Source of the DNA: Epichloe hybrida
Lineage: Eukaryota > Ascomycota > Sordariomycetes > Hypocreales > Clavicipitaceae
Length of the DNA stretch: 64,000 nucleotides
Assembly (NCBI GenBank): GCA_019022495.1
Contig: JAFEKR010000001.1
Coordinates: 3,224,001-3,288,000, forward strand
Reading direction: 5' to 3'
Below, piece by piece: positions 1-10,246 of this stretch. The position numbers and the translations under genes are program-made. The stretch's first letter is position 1. Each line of letters opens with the position of its first letter. The notes under the pieces were generated by a model, which saw nothing but the letters and a program-made list of their open reading frames with translations, was not told where the DNA came from and did not search any database.

Positions 1-2288
1 GCCGAACCGGGAGTTAATAGGTTGATACTGGGAGAGAAAGGCCTTGCCCTTTCGCCGCGATTGCTTGAGCAAAACTCTCTCGTCTCATTCGTACGGAGTA
101 CTCCGTAGAGTTGTGAACAATGTACATGTAGACGAGGCTGGTCAGGGACTTATCACGCAACCCCTTTGGATGGGCGGCCATGATGCTCGCTCCACTCTTT
201 GCTGCACAATGTTGTACGTACAATGTACGTGGTGGTTCACACGCCCTCCACAAGTCTAATTCTTTGAGGGCCCTCCTGCTGGTGGACACCCGCTACATTG
301 TACATTACATATTATATGTAGATGACCCCATCGGCCTGCCAGGTTCCTGGAATGATCAAGCGTGGCCGTGATAGGTAATGGCGATGCGAGGCAAAGCTTG
401 TTGTAAGCACTTCTGTGCCTGACAAGTTAGCTTGCTTGCTTGCTTGCTTCCTTGCTTGCTTGGCTGGTGATGGTCATACCCCTGACTCCATCATACACCC
501 AAACATGCTCTTCAATCCGCACACTCTGATCCCTGTCGAATTTTGCACGAACAACACAACTGGAAAATGACCCAATAGCAAGAAAAACAAGGAAGACAGG
601 GACGAGTTTTAAAAGGCACCTTATTTTACTAGTAAGCTACGGACGTAATCCGTACATGAAAACGAAGATATTCTTTTACGTGCAATACATTATTACTCAA
701 TCTTACTCAATCAAGTGCAGTGCGCAGATGCAGGTGCCGGTGCATGTGCAGGTGCAGGGGCAGAGCCACCCCTTGCATCACCACTTTTAGGAACTAAGGA
801 CAGGTCAGGACGGGCCTGGCGTGGGATCCCCCTAGACCCGATTCGTTTAAGCCTAAAGTTATTGAATCTACTCGGGTGGCAGCTGAAAGCGGCATCTTGG
901 TGTATGTAAGGCCAGACAGAGTGATAACCAGGCCAGAGTCTAATACTACTACTCATGCATCTGTGAGGTCTTTACGAGGCGAGTGCTTGCTTGCCAGTCC
1001 GGCCTTGTCCCAAGTTATGTCGTGTGGTGTCGTATGGTGGTGTCGTGTGGTGTGGTGTCGAAAACAACTTGGACCTGCGTTTCCTCCCCTCAAAGTGCCT
1101 TACTCATCCAAGATTTGGCTGGCTGCCTCGCTCCTTCCAGACCAGACATCGAGTACATGCACTACTGCTCCGGCCCGGCTGCACATCGCCCCATCTCGCG
1201 CTTGCCGGCTGTTCGCCCACCAGACCAGACGCCGCCTTCCCAACAAGTTCCCAAGCAGAAGACAGAAGACAGAAGAAGAGCAAGTCAACTGGTGAATCAG
1301 GTCACCAAGAAAGCAAGAAAGTAAGCACCAGCCTCGCCTTGTCGTCCACCTCGATCCCGGCCTCTGATTGGATGGCTTCGCTTCCCCGTGCTCCCCAAGT
1401 GCGTCTCGTCTTCTCTCTGTTGGCCCCAGTCCCAGTCCCAGTCTCAGTCCCACTAGCCTGACAACTTCAGAAATCGTCCTTCATACATGTACATACCAAC
1501 AAGGGCCACCCATTCTCCGTTCGCAGTGCTCCATTCTGCCAATTCTTGCCTGCTGCGGACCAGACACCCTCGTACCCTCTTCTCTCCTCCCGACACGCCT
1601 CTCTCATCACTCTCTCTAACCTTGCCGCTCGTCTGGCCCCCTTCTCACCTCATACATACATACATCTCTTCACATCTTGTTGTCTGCGCGCCGCTATTGA
1701 TCCTCAACTCAATTGGCACTTGCTGCTGCTAGCGGGCTTCATCTTTCATCTGGTAGGTGGTGTCTCTCGTCTCTCGTCTCTCGTCTCTCGTCTCTTGTTG
1801 CGCCTCTGGCGGAGCAATTCGCCATGGTCACCGGCAGTACCATTGCCCCCCAAGGAGGCGTGAACCAGCATCCCCCCCCCCCCATGTACCCGCACGAGTC
1901 GTGCCTCCTGTCCAACAATACCAGACAGACTCTTGCCCCTTGCCTTGTTCCCTGTTGGCCCTGGCCATCTACACTTTCGGAAATCTCTGGCTTCCTCTTT
2001 CTTCTCCATCTTCCTCCTTCTGCCTTTTTTTTAGTTCCGTCTTGTCTTTCTTGCTCTGCTGTACTTCGCTGTACAGTCGCACCAACTAGTGATCTTGCGA
2101 TTGCTTTTGTCTCTGTTGGCCTATATTTCTCGCGCCGACCCCTATTCGCTAACGAGGCCACCTGCTGCAGCAGCTTCAAAACAGCTGCCACCTTGCCCTC
2201 AGCCACGCAGGCCCCAGCTGCGAGCGTCCCCGATCGCTACGAACCCTCGTCGCCATTTTACTCAAAGCTACCGTTACCAGTCGTCAGG
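1..2288. other. Intergenic region and probable long G-alpha leader
   Basis: No convincing protein gene is visible. Simple repeats are: (CTTG)n at about 431-464, a CCCAGT run at 1427-1452, and about five copies of the 7-mer CTCTCGT at 1762-1797. From about 1300 to 2280 the plus strand is strongly pyrimidine-rich (CT tracts), as is common in promoters and 5' leaders of highly expressed fungal genes. It lies directly upstream of the G-alpha start at 2289, so it probably contains that gene's promoter and 5' UTR. The short open frames here overlap on both strands and lack codon or family signal. Confidence 0.5.
1762..1797 (+). repeat. CTCTCGT heptamer microsatellite in G-alpha leader
   Basis: About five direct copies of CTCTCGT lie about 490 bp upstream of the G-alpha start codon, within the CT-rich leader or promoter. 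Such a tract is likely to vary in length between strains. No function can be read from it. Confidence 0.8.
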
Positions 2289-3670
2289 ATGGGGTGTGGA
2301 ATGAGCACAGAGGAAAAGGAGGGCAAGGCCCGAAACGAGGAGATTGAGAACCAGCTGAAGCGAGACAAGATGATGCAGCGCAACGAAATCAAGATGCTGT
2401 TGCTGGGTATGTTGAGTTTGAAATCCATTCCTTATCGACTAGAGGCCTCAGACGGGTCAGGTACCGCGGAAAGCACAGCTCGCAACTGTTACTCGGATAC
2501 TTGCCCGCCCGCCTCTCGCCCCATAGCCTACGGCCCGACACAACACCAGGTATACTGACTCGGCACTTCGACAGGTGCTGGTGAATCTGGAAAGTCCACA
2601 ATCCTCAAGCAGATGAAATTGATTCATGAGGGAGGCTACTCCCGCGATGAGCGTGAGTCTTTCAAAGAAATTATCTTCAGCAACACCGTTCAATCGATGC
2701 GTGTCATTCTTGAAGCTATGGAATCACTTGAGCTTCCCCTCGAGGATCAGCGCATGGAGTATCACGTTCAGACAATCTTCATGCAGCCAGCCCAGATTGA
2801 AGGCGAAGTGTTGCCACCCGAGGTCGGTGGCGCTATCGAGGCCCTGTGGAAGGACCGTGGCGTACAGGAATGTTTCAAGCGATCCCGCGAATACCAACTG
2901 AATGACTCTGCGAGATAGTAAGTTCAATGACGCAGAACGGTCGCCCACCATACGCGGTATGCGACAAGCAAGACTGTGCTTACACTCATCGTCTCCTAGT
3001 TACTTTGACAATATCGCTCGTATCGCTGCTCCTGACTATATGCCCAACGATCAAGATGTTTTGCGATCGCGAGTCAAGACGACTGGTATTACCGAGACAA
3101 CCTTTATTATCGGAGATCTGACCTATCGCATGTTTGACGTGGGCGGCCAGCGATCAGAACGAAAGAAGTGGATTCACTGCTTTGAAAATGTCACCACTAT
3201 TCTCTTCCTTGTCGCCATTTCCGAGTACGATCAGCTCTTATTCGAAGACGAGACTGTCAACCGTATGCAAGAGGCTTTAACATTGTTCGACTCCATTTGC
3301 AACTCTAGGTGGTTCATCAAGACGTCGATTATTTTGTTCCTCAACAAGATCGACAGATTCAAGGAGAAGTTGCCTGTCAGCCCAATGAAGAACTACTTCC
3401 CGGATTACGAAGGTGGTGACGACTATGCCGCCGCTTGCGACTATATCCTCAACCGATTCGTGAGCTTGAATCAGCACGAGACGAAGCAAATCTACACGCA
3501 TTTCACATGCGCCACCGATACAACTCAGATTCGTTTCGTCATGGCCGCCGTTAATGGTATGTTACTAAGATCAAGATGGACCATTTGCGAATCTACACGG
3601 GGATGTGGGTTACTAATTTCTCTCAGACATTATCATCCAGGAGAACCTCCGACTGTGCGGCCTCATTTGA
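2289..3670 (+). CDS. gna-1: Heterotrimeric G-protein alpha subunit, group I (GNA-1 type)
   Basis: Four exons: 2289-2406, 2575-2917, 3000-3556 and 3627-3670. They join in phase to 353 residues, the exact usual length of fungal group I G-alpha proteins. The N-terminus MGCGMS carries the Gly2 myristoylation and Cys3 palmitoylation sites that anchor it to the plasma membrane. The P-loop GAGESGKST (from residue 40) is split by intron 1. Switch I contains RVKTTGI, switch II DVGGQRSERKKW begins at residue 200, the guanine-specificity motif is NKID, and TCAT lies near the end. The C-terminus CGLI gives the pertussis-toxin-site cysteine (CxxX). Known role of the family: couples seven-helix receptors to cAMP and MAPK signalling, controlling growth, conidiation, mating and virulence. 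The start is fixed by the lipidation motif. The short last exon is needed to reach the conserved ENLRLCGLI end. Confidence 0.96.
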
Positions 3671-5234
3671 ATACATATTTTGTTTCATTTTTTTTTGTCT
3701 TGTAATACGAATACCCTCAAGCTCGATTACGATTACCCAAAAGGGGTCTCGGAGACACGGCTCACGAATTTTTCTTCATTGTAATCGTATCAGCGACGGC
3801 GGCAATTGACTTTGCCAGCGGAAATGTCCCCTTCACCGTGCTTATTACGCTGCAATCGAGATCAGTGGCAGGTCGACGGTCTTGATGTTCGAATCGGCCG
3901 ACGATTCCCTCCAATGGAGATGTGCAATACTGCGTACGCACATGGTTCGAGCACTAGTAAAGAGAGGAGAATAGTGCATTGAACTGGCAGGATCTCGAAC
4001 TAAGAACGAGGCAATATACTCCATGGCATTATTTTCTATATTGATTCACTTTTTGAGAGAACGCGCGATGCCTTGTGTTGCGTTGGTGGTCATCTACTCT
4101 GTTTAATTACGAAAAAATCGATATTTTCTCCGTTATTTGTCTTTGGTTTCTTCTTCTTCTACATTGATTATGTCGTCTTCCACTTTGCGCGCGTTTGAGC
4201 TATAGTCTCGTCTTCTCATATTTTACCCGCTTTCTCAGTGTTCGTTGAGGCTTGTATGGAGGAGAATTCAGTCAATAACAGAAAGAGTGGACGACAACGG
4301 CACAGTATAGTGCGATGGTTGGAAATCAAGGCACGGGTGATGAGGCATCAGTAAAGTTAGGGTTTTTTTACTACAACCCATCTTATAAACCAAAAAAATA
4401 AGAGACACAATGGTGCAGGACAAGTGAGGTATTTAGTGACATGCTCAATACCAACGCGGATATTTAGTGGTGTGTGGAAATCTGACATCATTCATTATGC
4501 CAAGAACATATTACAAGACATATACAACATGGATGGTGGATGGTGCATGGCGGATGGTGGATCATGATCACGATCGTCATTCAAATATAGATTCTATAGA
4601 CGGAAGCTCGTTCTATACTACTTTCAAATGCCCGGCGCGGTTCCCATGTGATACTATGCACGTTCTGTCAACGTGCATCATGTGCCGAGGCCAGCGTCCG
4701 GGAGTGTGTGCACTCAACTGTCCAAGTCTCCCTTGTTTATGTCATCGAGTTGCCTGCAAATTGATTTGTATACCTGAACTGAACCAGTTATCTTTCTGGC
4801 TTGCCTTGAGCAATAGATGACGAAAGCAAATTCACGTGTCGCAGTGGCACTACATCGTGCTGTTAATCTTGCAACCAAGAAAAAAAAAAGGAAAAAAAGA
4901 AAAAGATTCCAAAGTAGGCAAGTCGGGGTGCTTTTCATCGTGTTCACCTAGGACTGCCCCCTGAAGATGCCTTCTTCTTGTCCAGCATCTACCGTCTCAG
5001 TTAGAATGGACCACGACAGGATTGGCTTGATGGTTCCCGAATTGCGACTTACTTGCTCAAGAATACTCTTCTAAACCAAATCATAAAACATCATGCCAAT
5101 TGTGGCTTTCAATCGTTGCGTCTCATCTTCCATCAATGTAAAATAGAAGCATTTGCCGCAAAACGAGGGACCTGTGTCTTGTTTGCGCCACAGATGTGCC
5201 GGTTGCACCCAGCATCGTTGCATCAACGCTGCCT
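3671..5234. other. Intergenic: 3' ends of G-alpha and the DUF3716 gene
   Basis: These 1.5 kb separate convergent genes. The sequence is moderately AT-rich, with an A-rich tract at 4880-4903 and GGATGGTG-type degenerate repeats near 4530-4565. No supported open frame or RNA gene was recognised. It presumably holds both 3' UTRs. Confidence 0.5.
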
Positions 5235-6627
5235 TCAACTTGAGGTTGCCCCAGGGGAGCCACCATCCATTGAAACGTCGCCCGTTTGACTCTGCTGGAC
5301 TACATGAGTCTGCTGCTCCCGTTGCTGCTCGGCTATGCCTTCTGGAGTTTGCAGGAACTCATCGAATTCTGCAATTCGCATGCCCAGTTCCTTAGCTGCG
5401 GCCTCGATCCTTGCAATATAGCGGTCTTTCTTCGAAAGCGCTATGGTATCTCCCATGACGCTGTTGATCATACGTCTAGTAGGATCACCCATACCCCACA
5501 AAGCAACATCTGCCTGAAAAGATGCCATCACTGAGGGCGAATTCGCTGAGAGCATGGAGGGTTGCTGAAAGTTGACCATCGGACCAGGCTGAACAGAGGG
5601 CGTCTGTGCAGTTGGAGTGAAAAGCGAAGGCTGAGGATTGTTGTTCTCTGATTTGTAGAATGGTGTTAAAATCTACATGATGAGTACGAAGAAAAGCAGG
5701 GCTAGGGACCGACGTACCATGAAACGTACACCTCGAACCACTCGCGTTGAACCAACAGTTGGTGCAACTACCGCACATTTGGCCGTCGTACACGACACAT
5801 TGGGTCCACGGCCCGTGACCTTTGTGACAGTTTTTGCATGGACGATCCGCTACCTCGCCAGTGACGTGAGCCAACAAGGCTTCGACATTGCTACGTCTCT
5901 CGATGTTGAGCTTCTGGTCACGACGGCGTTGCGCCGGCTCTCGTCGTGCAGTCTCGCCCGCCAGCTTTTTACAAAGCGTACTATCGATCTTGACGGACTG
6001 ATACATCCTCAAGACGATATCGGCTGCGGTTTGGACAGGAACTGAATGATCATTCTTTACTGACACATCGTGGTTCTCCAAAGATGAATGCGATGGGGAA
6101 GTCATATTGCCTGCGAGATGATGCTCATCTTCATCTAAGTGAAATCCTCCTCCCGTAGTGTCGAATGCATTCTGCATGGAAGAATGAAGACCAGCGATAG
6201 AAGTCGAGTCATGACCAATTCCCCCTCCACTTGTCAGATGTATGGCATTGTCCGGATGACCGTTACTACCGCTGGCTGCCAACTGGCTTACCTGTGCGGC
6301 GTCGTGATTGACGTCTGCATTAGCTTGCTGAGCAAACTGTCCCAACTGGTCTTGAGCTGTACTAGGCAATGAGGACTGGCGACCGGCGCGACGGCCGGCG
6401 TTCCCGGGCTTTGTGACTTTGCTGGCTTTGCCCCCGCGGGGCATGGCTCTCTGGCCCGTAGTTGAGCCCCAGTGGAGGGCTTGTGGTGATATGGACGACA
6501 CTGATGATAGTTCCTGCGGAAATGGATAATACGTCGTCGAGGCAGCCGGCGACAGCTGCCCAAAGCTAGCAGGGAGGCAGTTGGCGGTTTGGGTCTCGTC
6601 GCAGCGGCTGGTCCAGCGGGCGTCCAT
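5235..6627 (-). CDS. DUF3716-domain protein (cysteine-rich, putative nuclear factor)
   Basis: Two exons: 6627-5718, then 5647-5235 after a 70-bp intron (GTACGT...TCAG). Together they give 440 residues. A shorter 45-bp splice is possible but would lead into an early stop. The N-terminus is low complexity. A more conservative start is the MPRGGK methionine at 6444, which begins a basic stretch (RGGKASKVTKPGNAGRRAGR). The diagnostic block lies around residues 270-305: RPCKNCHKGHGPWTQC, then CGSCTNCWF and GSRCTFH, with at least seven cysteines in DUF3716 spacing. The C-terminus contains a helical segment (KKDRYIARIEAAAKELGMRIAEFDEFL) shown here only as its first part KKDRYIARIEAAAKELG, followed by a Q-rich tail. 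DUF3716 proteins are fungal and uncharacterised. The cysteine cluster suggests metal binding, which is inference. Confidence 0.85.
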
Positions 6628-7101
6628 TGTGGGGATCTGATTGGCCCAAAGCCCGGCTGGTGCTGGTTTGGGACAACAGAGTTGCAGTGTCTCAGTAGCA
6701 CATGCCGCCCTAAGACGACTCAGAAAAATATGTAAATAAGAAAGACAGTCTCATCAGCTCGTGGCAAGGGAACTCGTGGCATGGAGAGAGGACGAGACAA
6801 ACGAGATGAATAAATGAATCGGGTCAGAGATGTTGCATACAACGCGAGGTTGGTGCCTCAGGCGTGAGGGAAGAAAGCTCCCAATGCAGAAGCAGCAACT
6901 CACTTCTTGCTCACTTTCGCACTCAACAAGAGGAGGGGAGGGGAGGGGAGGGAGACCTCGCGTCGACAAGCACACACACCACTACACGCACACACGCGCG
7001 CGCGATGACCAGAGAAAGTTCCTTGGCAGAAACACTGTCTTTCTTTCTTTTTCAATTCTGGATAGTGCGCTCGACTCGTCACCACGGCTACGTAACCTTG
7101 A
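6628..7101. promoter_or_regulatory. DUF3716 promoter interval with G-quadruplex and CA tract
   Basis: Intergenic DNA between the DUF3716 start and the CDC123 stop. Plus strand 6935-6952 reads GGGGAGGGGAGGGGAGGG, a four-run G-quadruplex consensus with one-base loops. It is followed by a CA/CG-rich alternating tract at about 6969-7004. Both lie upstream of the minus-strand DUF3716 gene, where they could affect promoter structure. That role is inference. Confidence 0.5.
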
Positions 7102-8349
7102 TCAACGTCCAACCGGTTGGGGATCCCATATCCCAGATGCCCTACCCTCTGTGATTTCCTTCCACTGCTGTGCAAACTCTCTCAAGCCGCCCTCGCCAGC
7201 CATGCTCGCATCAACAACCTCCTTGGGCAGCTTATGAGCAGAGTATTGATGAGTACTGAAATTGAAAGCCGCAGGGTCATCCTTCTCAATAAGTCTGAGC
7301 TCTGGCAAAACATTGGGCTGGTAGTCGACCTTTGTGTCATCGTCAGTCTCTTCAGCAGCTGTTTCGTCACCGCCCATCTCTCCGACGTGGTCACTCGCAG
7401 AAGACCCAAAAAGTGGATGCTCAACCTCCGTGTCAAGTAATTCTTGCCATGAGAATAACAGTGTGTCAGTTCGCGGGGCCCAAGGGTTGATATCAATCAG
7501 GCGGATTTTACCCAGACCATCCTCAGCTACGGGGTCCTCAGGGATGTACACATCAAAGGTGAAGCATGCGTCGGGAAACGAGAGCCTCATTTTCTCGTTG
7601 AAGAAAGTATAAATCTTCTTCCACAACTGAGGCCTAAGTCCGTCCAAGAAGGAGTAGTAGTTCAAGTCCCGTTGGGTGATGCCGATGAGAGAACGTTGTT
7701 TGACGAAGCAACGGAACTCAAGTGCGACATGTGGCGTAAAAAAAGGTCGTAGGACAAGGACAGGCGCAAACGGCCGAGACGGCGGAGTTGACGTGCACCC
7801 GTCAAAAGCATGATCAAGATCATGGGAGACAAACGATGAGGATTTGAGAAGCAAGTATATGTCATTCGGTGATGTGCATTTCAGCGTGTTCTGATGTGGC
7901 GACACCCATTTGGCATCCTTGGGTGTCGACCAGTTCAACTTGGGAGCAACGGCGCCCCCAAGCTCGGCTATGACCTCTTTGATTCTGTTGTGTGTTTCTG
8001 GAAATCGTTCATTTGGAGGTAATCGAGGTGCCTCATCCTCATCATCCTCATCTGACGAGTCATCGTCCTGCCTTGCTCTGGGGTTGGCAGCTGCGCCGGA
8101 GGAATGCCATTCGGGATCAGACGACGCGACATGCCCTTCCTCTTCGGCTAGCAAGATGCCGTCTTCTTGCAGATAAGCAACAGCAGATTGAGGTAGCGAG
8201 ATGGTTCTAGACTTCAAGCAAGAACTTCGATAGTTTGGAAACCATGAGTCGTATGAGCAATTCTGGATATGGTCTTTGCTCACGGGAGGAAATACAAGGT
8301 CCCCGCCATCTTGAGGGGTTGAGTCCGGACCGGGGGGTAGATGTGGCAT
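7102..8349 (-). CDS. CDC123: Cell division cycle protein 123 (eIF2 assembly chaperone)
   Basis: A single exon of 415 residues, typical for fungal Cdc123/D123 proteins. The N-terminus has the family signature FPPVSKDHIQNCSYDSWFPNYR, given here as FPPVSKDHIQNCSYDSW, followed by a short hydrophobic segment and an acidic insert (DDDSSDEDDEDEAP, residues about 95-108). The ATP-grasp core shows PKLNWSTPKDAKW, LVLRPFFTPHVALEFRCFVK, a conserved RDLNYYSFLD and the metal-binding segment IRLIDINPWAPRTD. The family binds eIF2-gamma and promotes eIF2 heterotrimer assembly in the cytoplasm, so it is required for translation initiation and cell-cycle entry. It is divergently transcribed from CWC21 across a 352-bp shared promoter. 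Nothing is missing relative to the family. Confidence 0.95.
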   Translation of the reverse strand: MPHLPPGPDSTPQDGGDLVFPPVSKDHIQNCSYDSWFPNYRSSCLKSRTISLPQSAVAYLQEDGILLAEEEGHVASSDPEWHSSGAAANPRARQDDDSSDEDDEDEAPRLPPNERFPETHNRIKEVIAELGGAVAPKLNWSTPKDAKWVSPHQNTLKCTSPNDIYLLLKSSSFVSHDLDHAFDGCTSTPPSRPFAPVLVLRPFFTPHVALEFRCFVKQRSLIGITQRDLNYYSFLDGLRPQLWKKIYTFFNEKMRLSFPDACFTFDVYIPEDPVAEDGLGKIRLIDINPWAPRTDTLLFSWQELLDTEVEHPLFGSSASDHVGEMGGDETAAEETDDDTKVDYQPNVLPELRLIEKDDPAAFNFSTHQYSAHKLPKEVVDASMAGEGGLREFAQQWKEITEGRASGIWDPQPVGR

Positions 8350-8701
8350 AGTTCGCTAACGAGGTGAATTTGCGGTGAAACTGGAGTAAGTAATTAGGTA
8401 TGAACGGACAAAAAGATGGAGATCCAATGAGCATTTGCCAGGATAGCTACTTGAGTAGAAACGTTCAAGTTCTGCCTTGACTCACTACAAAAATTATGCC
8501 TGCTGCGACAACTTGTTGCGATGACCCCACCATGATCAATTCTGCCACCCGCTACCAACGACTTGTATCGCTCACCGCCTACCAAGATGGTCCATTTGGG
8601 CACTCTCATATCCGCTCCACTAGGAAGTGACAGAGCTTCGTCATGGAATCCCATACCATACATGCACATCTTGGAATACCACCCAACGAAACAAATAAAA
8701 C
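8350..8701. promoter_or_regulatory. Divergent promoter CDC123 / CWC21
   Basis: A 352-bp interval between the starts of CDC123 (minus) and CWC21 (plus). It must carry both promoters and 5' leaders. No TATA box stands out. Nothing else is coded here. Confidence 0.6.
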
Positions 8702-9296
8702 ATGTCAGAAAACGTGGGTCTTTCCACGCCCCGAGGCAGCGGCACCTCCGGATACGTGCAGCGGAATCTCGCCCATCTCAAACCCCGGGATCACGGAGCC
8801 CCATACGCCAAAGACCCAGACAGTCTGCGGCACAAGCAGCGACAACCAGACAAAGGCATCCTGGAGCACGACCGCAAGAGACTAATCGAGGTAAAGGTGT
8901 TTGAACTAAGAGACCAACTGGAAGAAGAAGAGTGAGCGGATCCTACGCCTCCAATTTTTCTGTTCTTTTTTTTTTGGGGGGGGGGGGGGGTATCCCCGCG
9001 CGCCTGTTAACAAGTCTGTCAGGATCGACGACGACGAGATCGATAAACGATGCGACGATCTGCGAGAGAAGCTCTTGGCGGACGCGGAGTCGGAGTCGGG
9101 TGAAAGGGGGACTGGCTCCAGGAGGACTTTCAAAGAACATCAGGTACACGAGATGGCGGACGCCAAGATCAAAGAGAGCGAGCGGCTGAGAAGGGCTCTC
9201 AGGATCAGCTCCGACTATGAGGAAGGCAGTCATTGGAGGAGGCAGGAGGAGAGACTTCGCGGCGCGGTGGAGAAGGGGCCTGAGGACGAGGAATGA
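8702..9296 (+). CDS. CWC21: Pre-mRNA-splicing factor Cwc21 (SRRM2 N-terminal family)
   Basis: Two exons (8702-8931 and 9023-9296) give 167 residues. The N-terminus [20 protein letters not shown] and the following [10 protein letters not shown] block are near-invariant in the cwf21/SRRM2 family. The second exon encodes the acidic-basic cwf21 helix ([16 protein letters not shown]) and a charged helical tail rich in R and E. The family is a component of the Prp19-associated spliceosome and contacts Prp8 and Snu114 near the catalytic core. The 91-bp intron is odd: it contains a T10-G15 homopolymer run at 8966-8990, but still has a good donor (GTGAGC), a TTAAC branch site and a TCAG acceptor. The first exon would otherwise end at a stop two codons later, so splicing is required. 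Confidence 0.92.
8966..8990 (+). repeat. T10-G15 homopolymer inside the CWC21 intron
   Basis: Ten T are followed by fifteen G between the donor and branch point of the CWC21 intron. The tract is prone to length error in sequencing and replication. It does not touch the splice signals. Confidence 0.9.
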
Positions 9297-10246
9297 GCGA
9301 TGAGAGTCAATGAAGGAATCCTGGCACAAGAGGACCGTATGCGCCGGGGACTCGAGATGCGCAAATTCGCGATGTGGTGGCTTGAGGCTGGATGGGATGG
9401 GCTGTAAGGGGATTTTTTTTCGGCGTGCCGGGGGAATGTCAGGTGCGACGCTGAAGGAACGAGAAATCATGGCTATTGCATAAGGCGTTCCAGGCTGGAC
9501 CGGCGTTGCTTTGTATATGTCTGTCTACCTAGGTTGCTCGTGAATCATCATTTCATTAACTTTTACTGACATGCACCGTGCTGCCGCGAACCAAAGTAGC
9601 CTTCCAAACGTTCCAAAAACCAAGAGATAGGTTGGTTAGTTGTCCAAGAAAGTGCCACCACAATAGTAGAGTCGGCAATAGATGACATCTGTTCGCTGTG
9701 AAATCGTCAACGTAACAGGTATAAGCACACGGTGTTTCTCGGCTTGGGTTTTACGGACACCGAGGCTATTATTATTACCATGACAGAAAATGAATATTGT
9801 CACTTTCTAGGTATAGCAGCGTTGTACGAAGCTACTTTGACCTAGGTTCCCTCTCGCAATAGCCCATCACCCATCCGAATCAAGTTATTATTAGGCCTTT
9901 GTCATTGTATTGCCATTTTTGATGGCATTTTTCCTACTGCCAGCCATGCTGTTTTTCGCGGCGGAAAATCGGGCTTCAGGTGGAGGTGGAGGCCAGTGCC
10001 GCGATTGTCAGGCCTTCAAGTACATAAGTCCCGGCGCTACACCCCCCCTTCACCTCCTACCCCCCTACACCCACCCCCTGAGTGCCTTAATCAGGAGCCC
10101 ATCCAACCAAGCACCCCCCCCCACCCCCCACCCCTACCTTCCCCCTACCCGAACCAGCTGCGCCTCCTTGCGCATATCATCGGAAACTAAAATTCTCGGC
10201 CCCAACGAGTTCGTTTATCCCGTTCATCCTGCAAAACACAGCTGCG
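9297..10246. other. Intergenic region upstream of the ABC transporter
   Basis: About 950 bp with no supported gene. It includes a C-rich plus strand at 10038-10150 (several runs of six to eight C), upstream of the transporter start. It is the boundary between the conserved block and the accessory cluster. Confidence 0.5.

Noticed and set aside
1713..2558. 281-codon frame running into G-alpha exon 1
   Set aside because: It crosses the G-alpha first intron and encodes low-complexity CT-rich translation; the real start is the lipidation-motif ATG at 2289.
4467..4820. 117-codon frame downstream of G-alpha
   Set aside because: Composition and overlap with GGATGG-type repeats suggest chance; no family likeness.
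8943..9470. 175-codon minus-strand frame opposite CWC21
   Set aside because: Overlaps both the CWC21 intron and its second exon; family evidence supports the plus strand.
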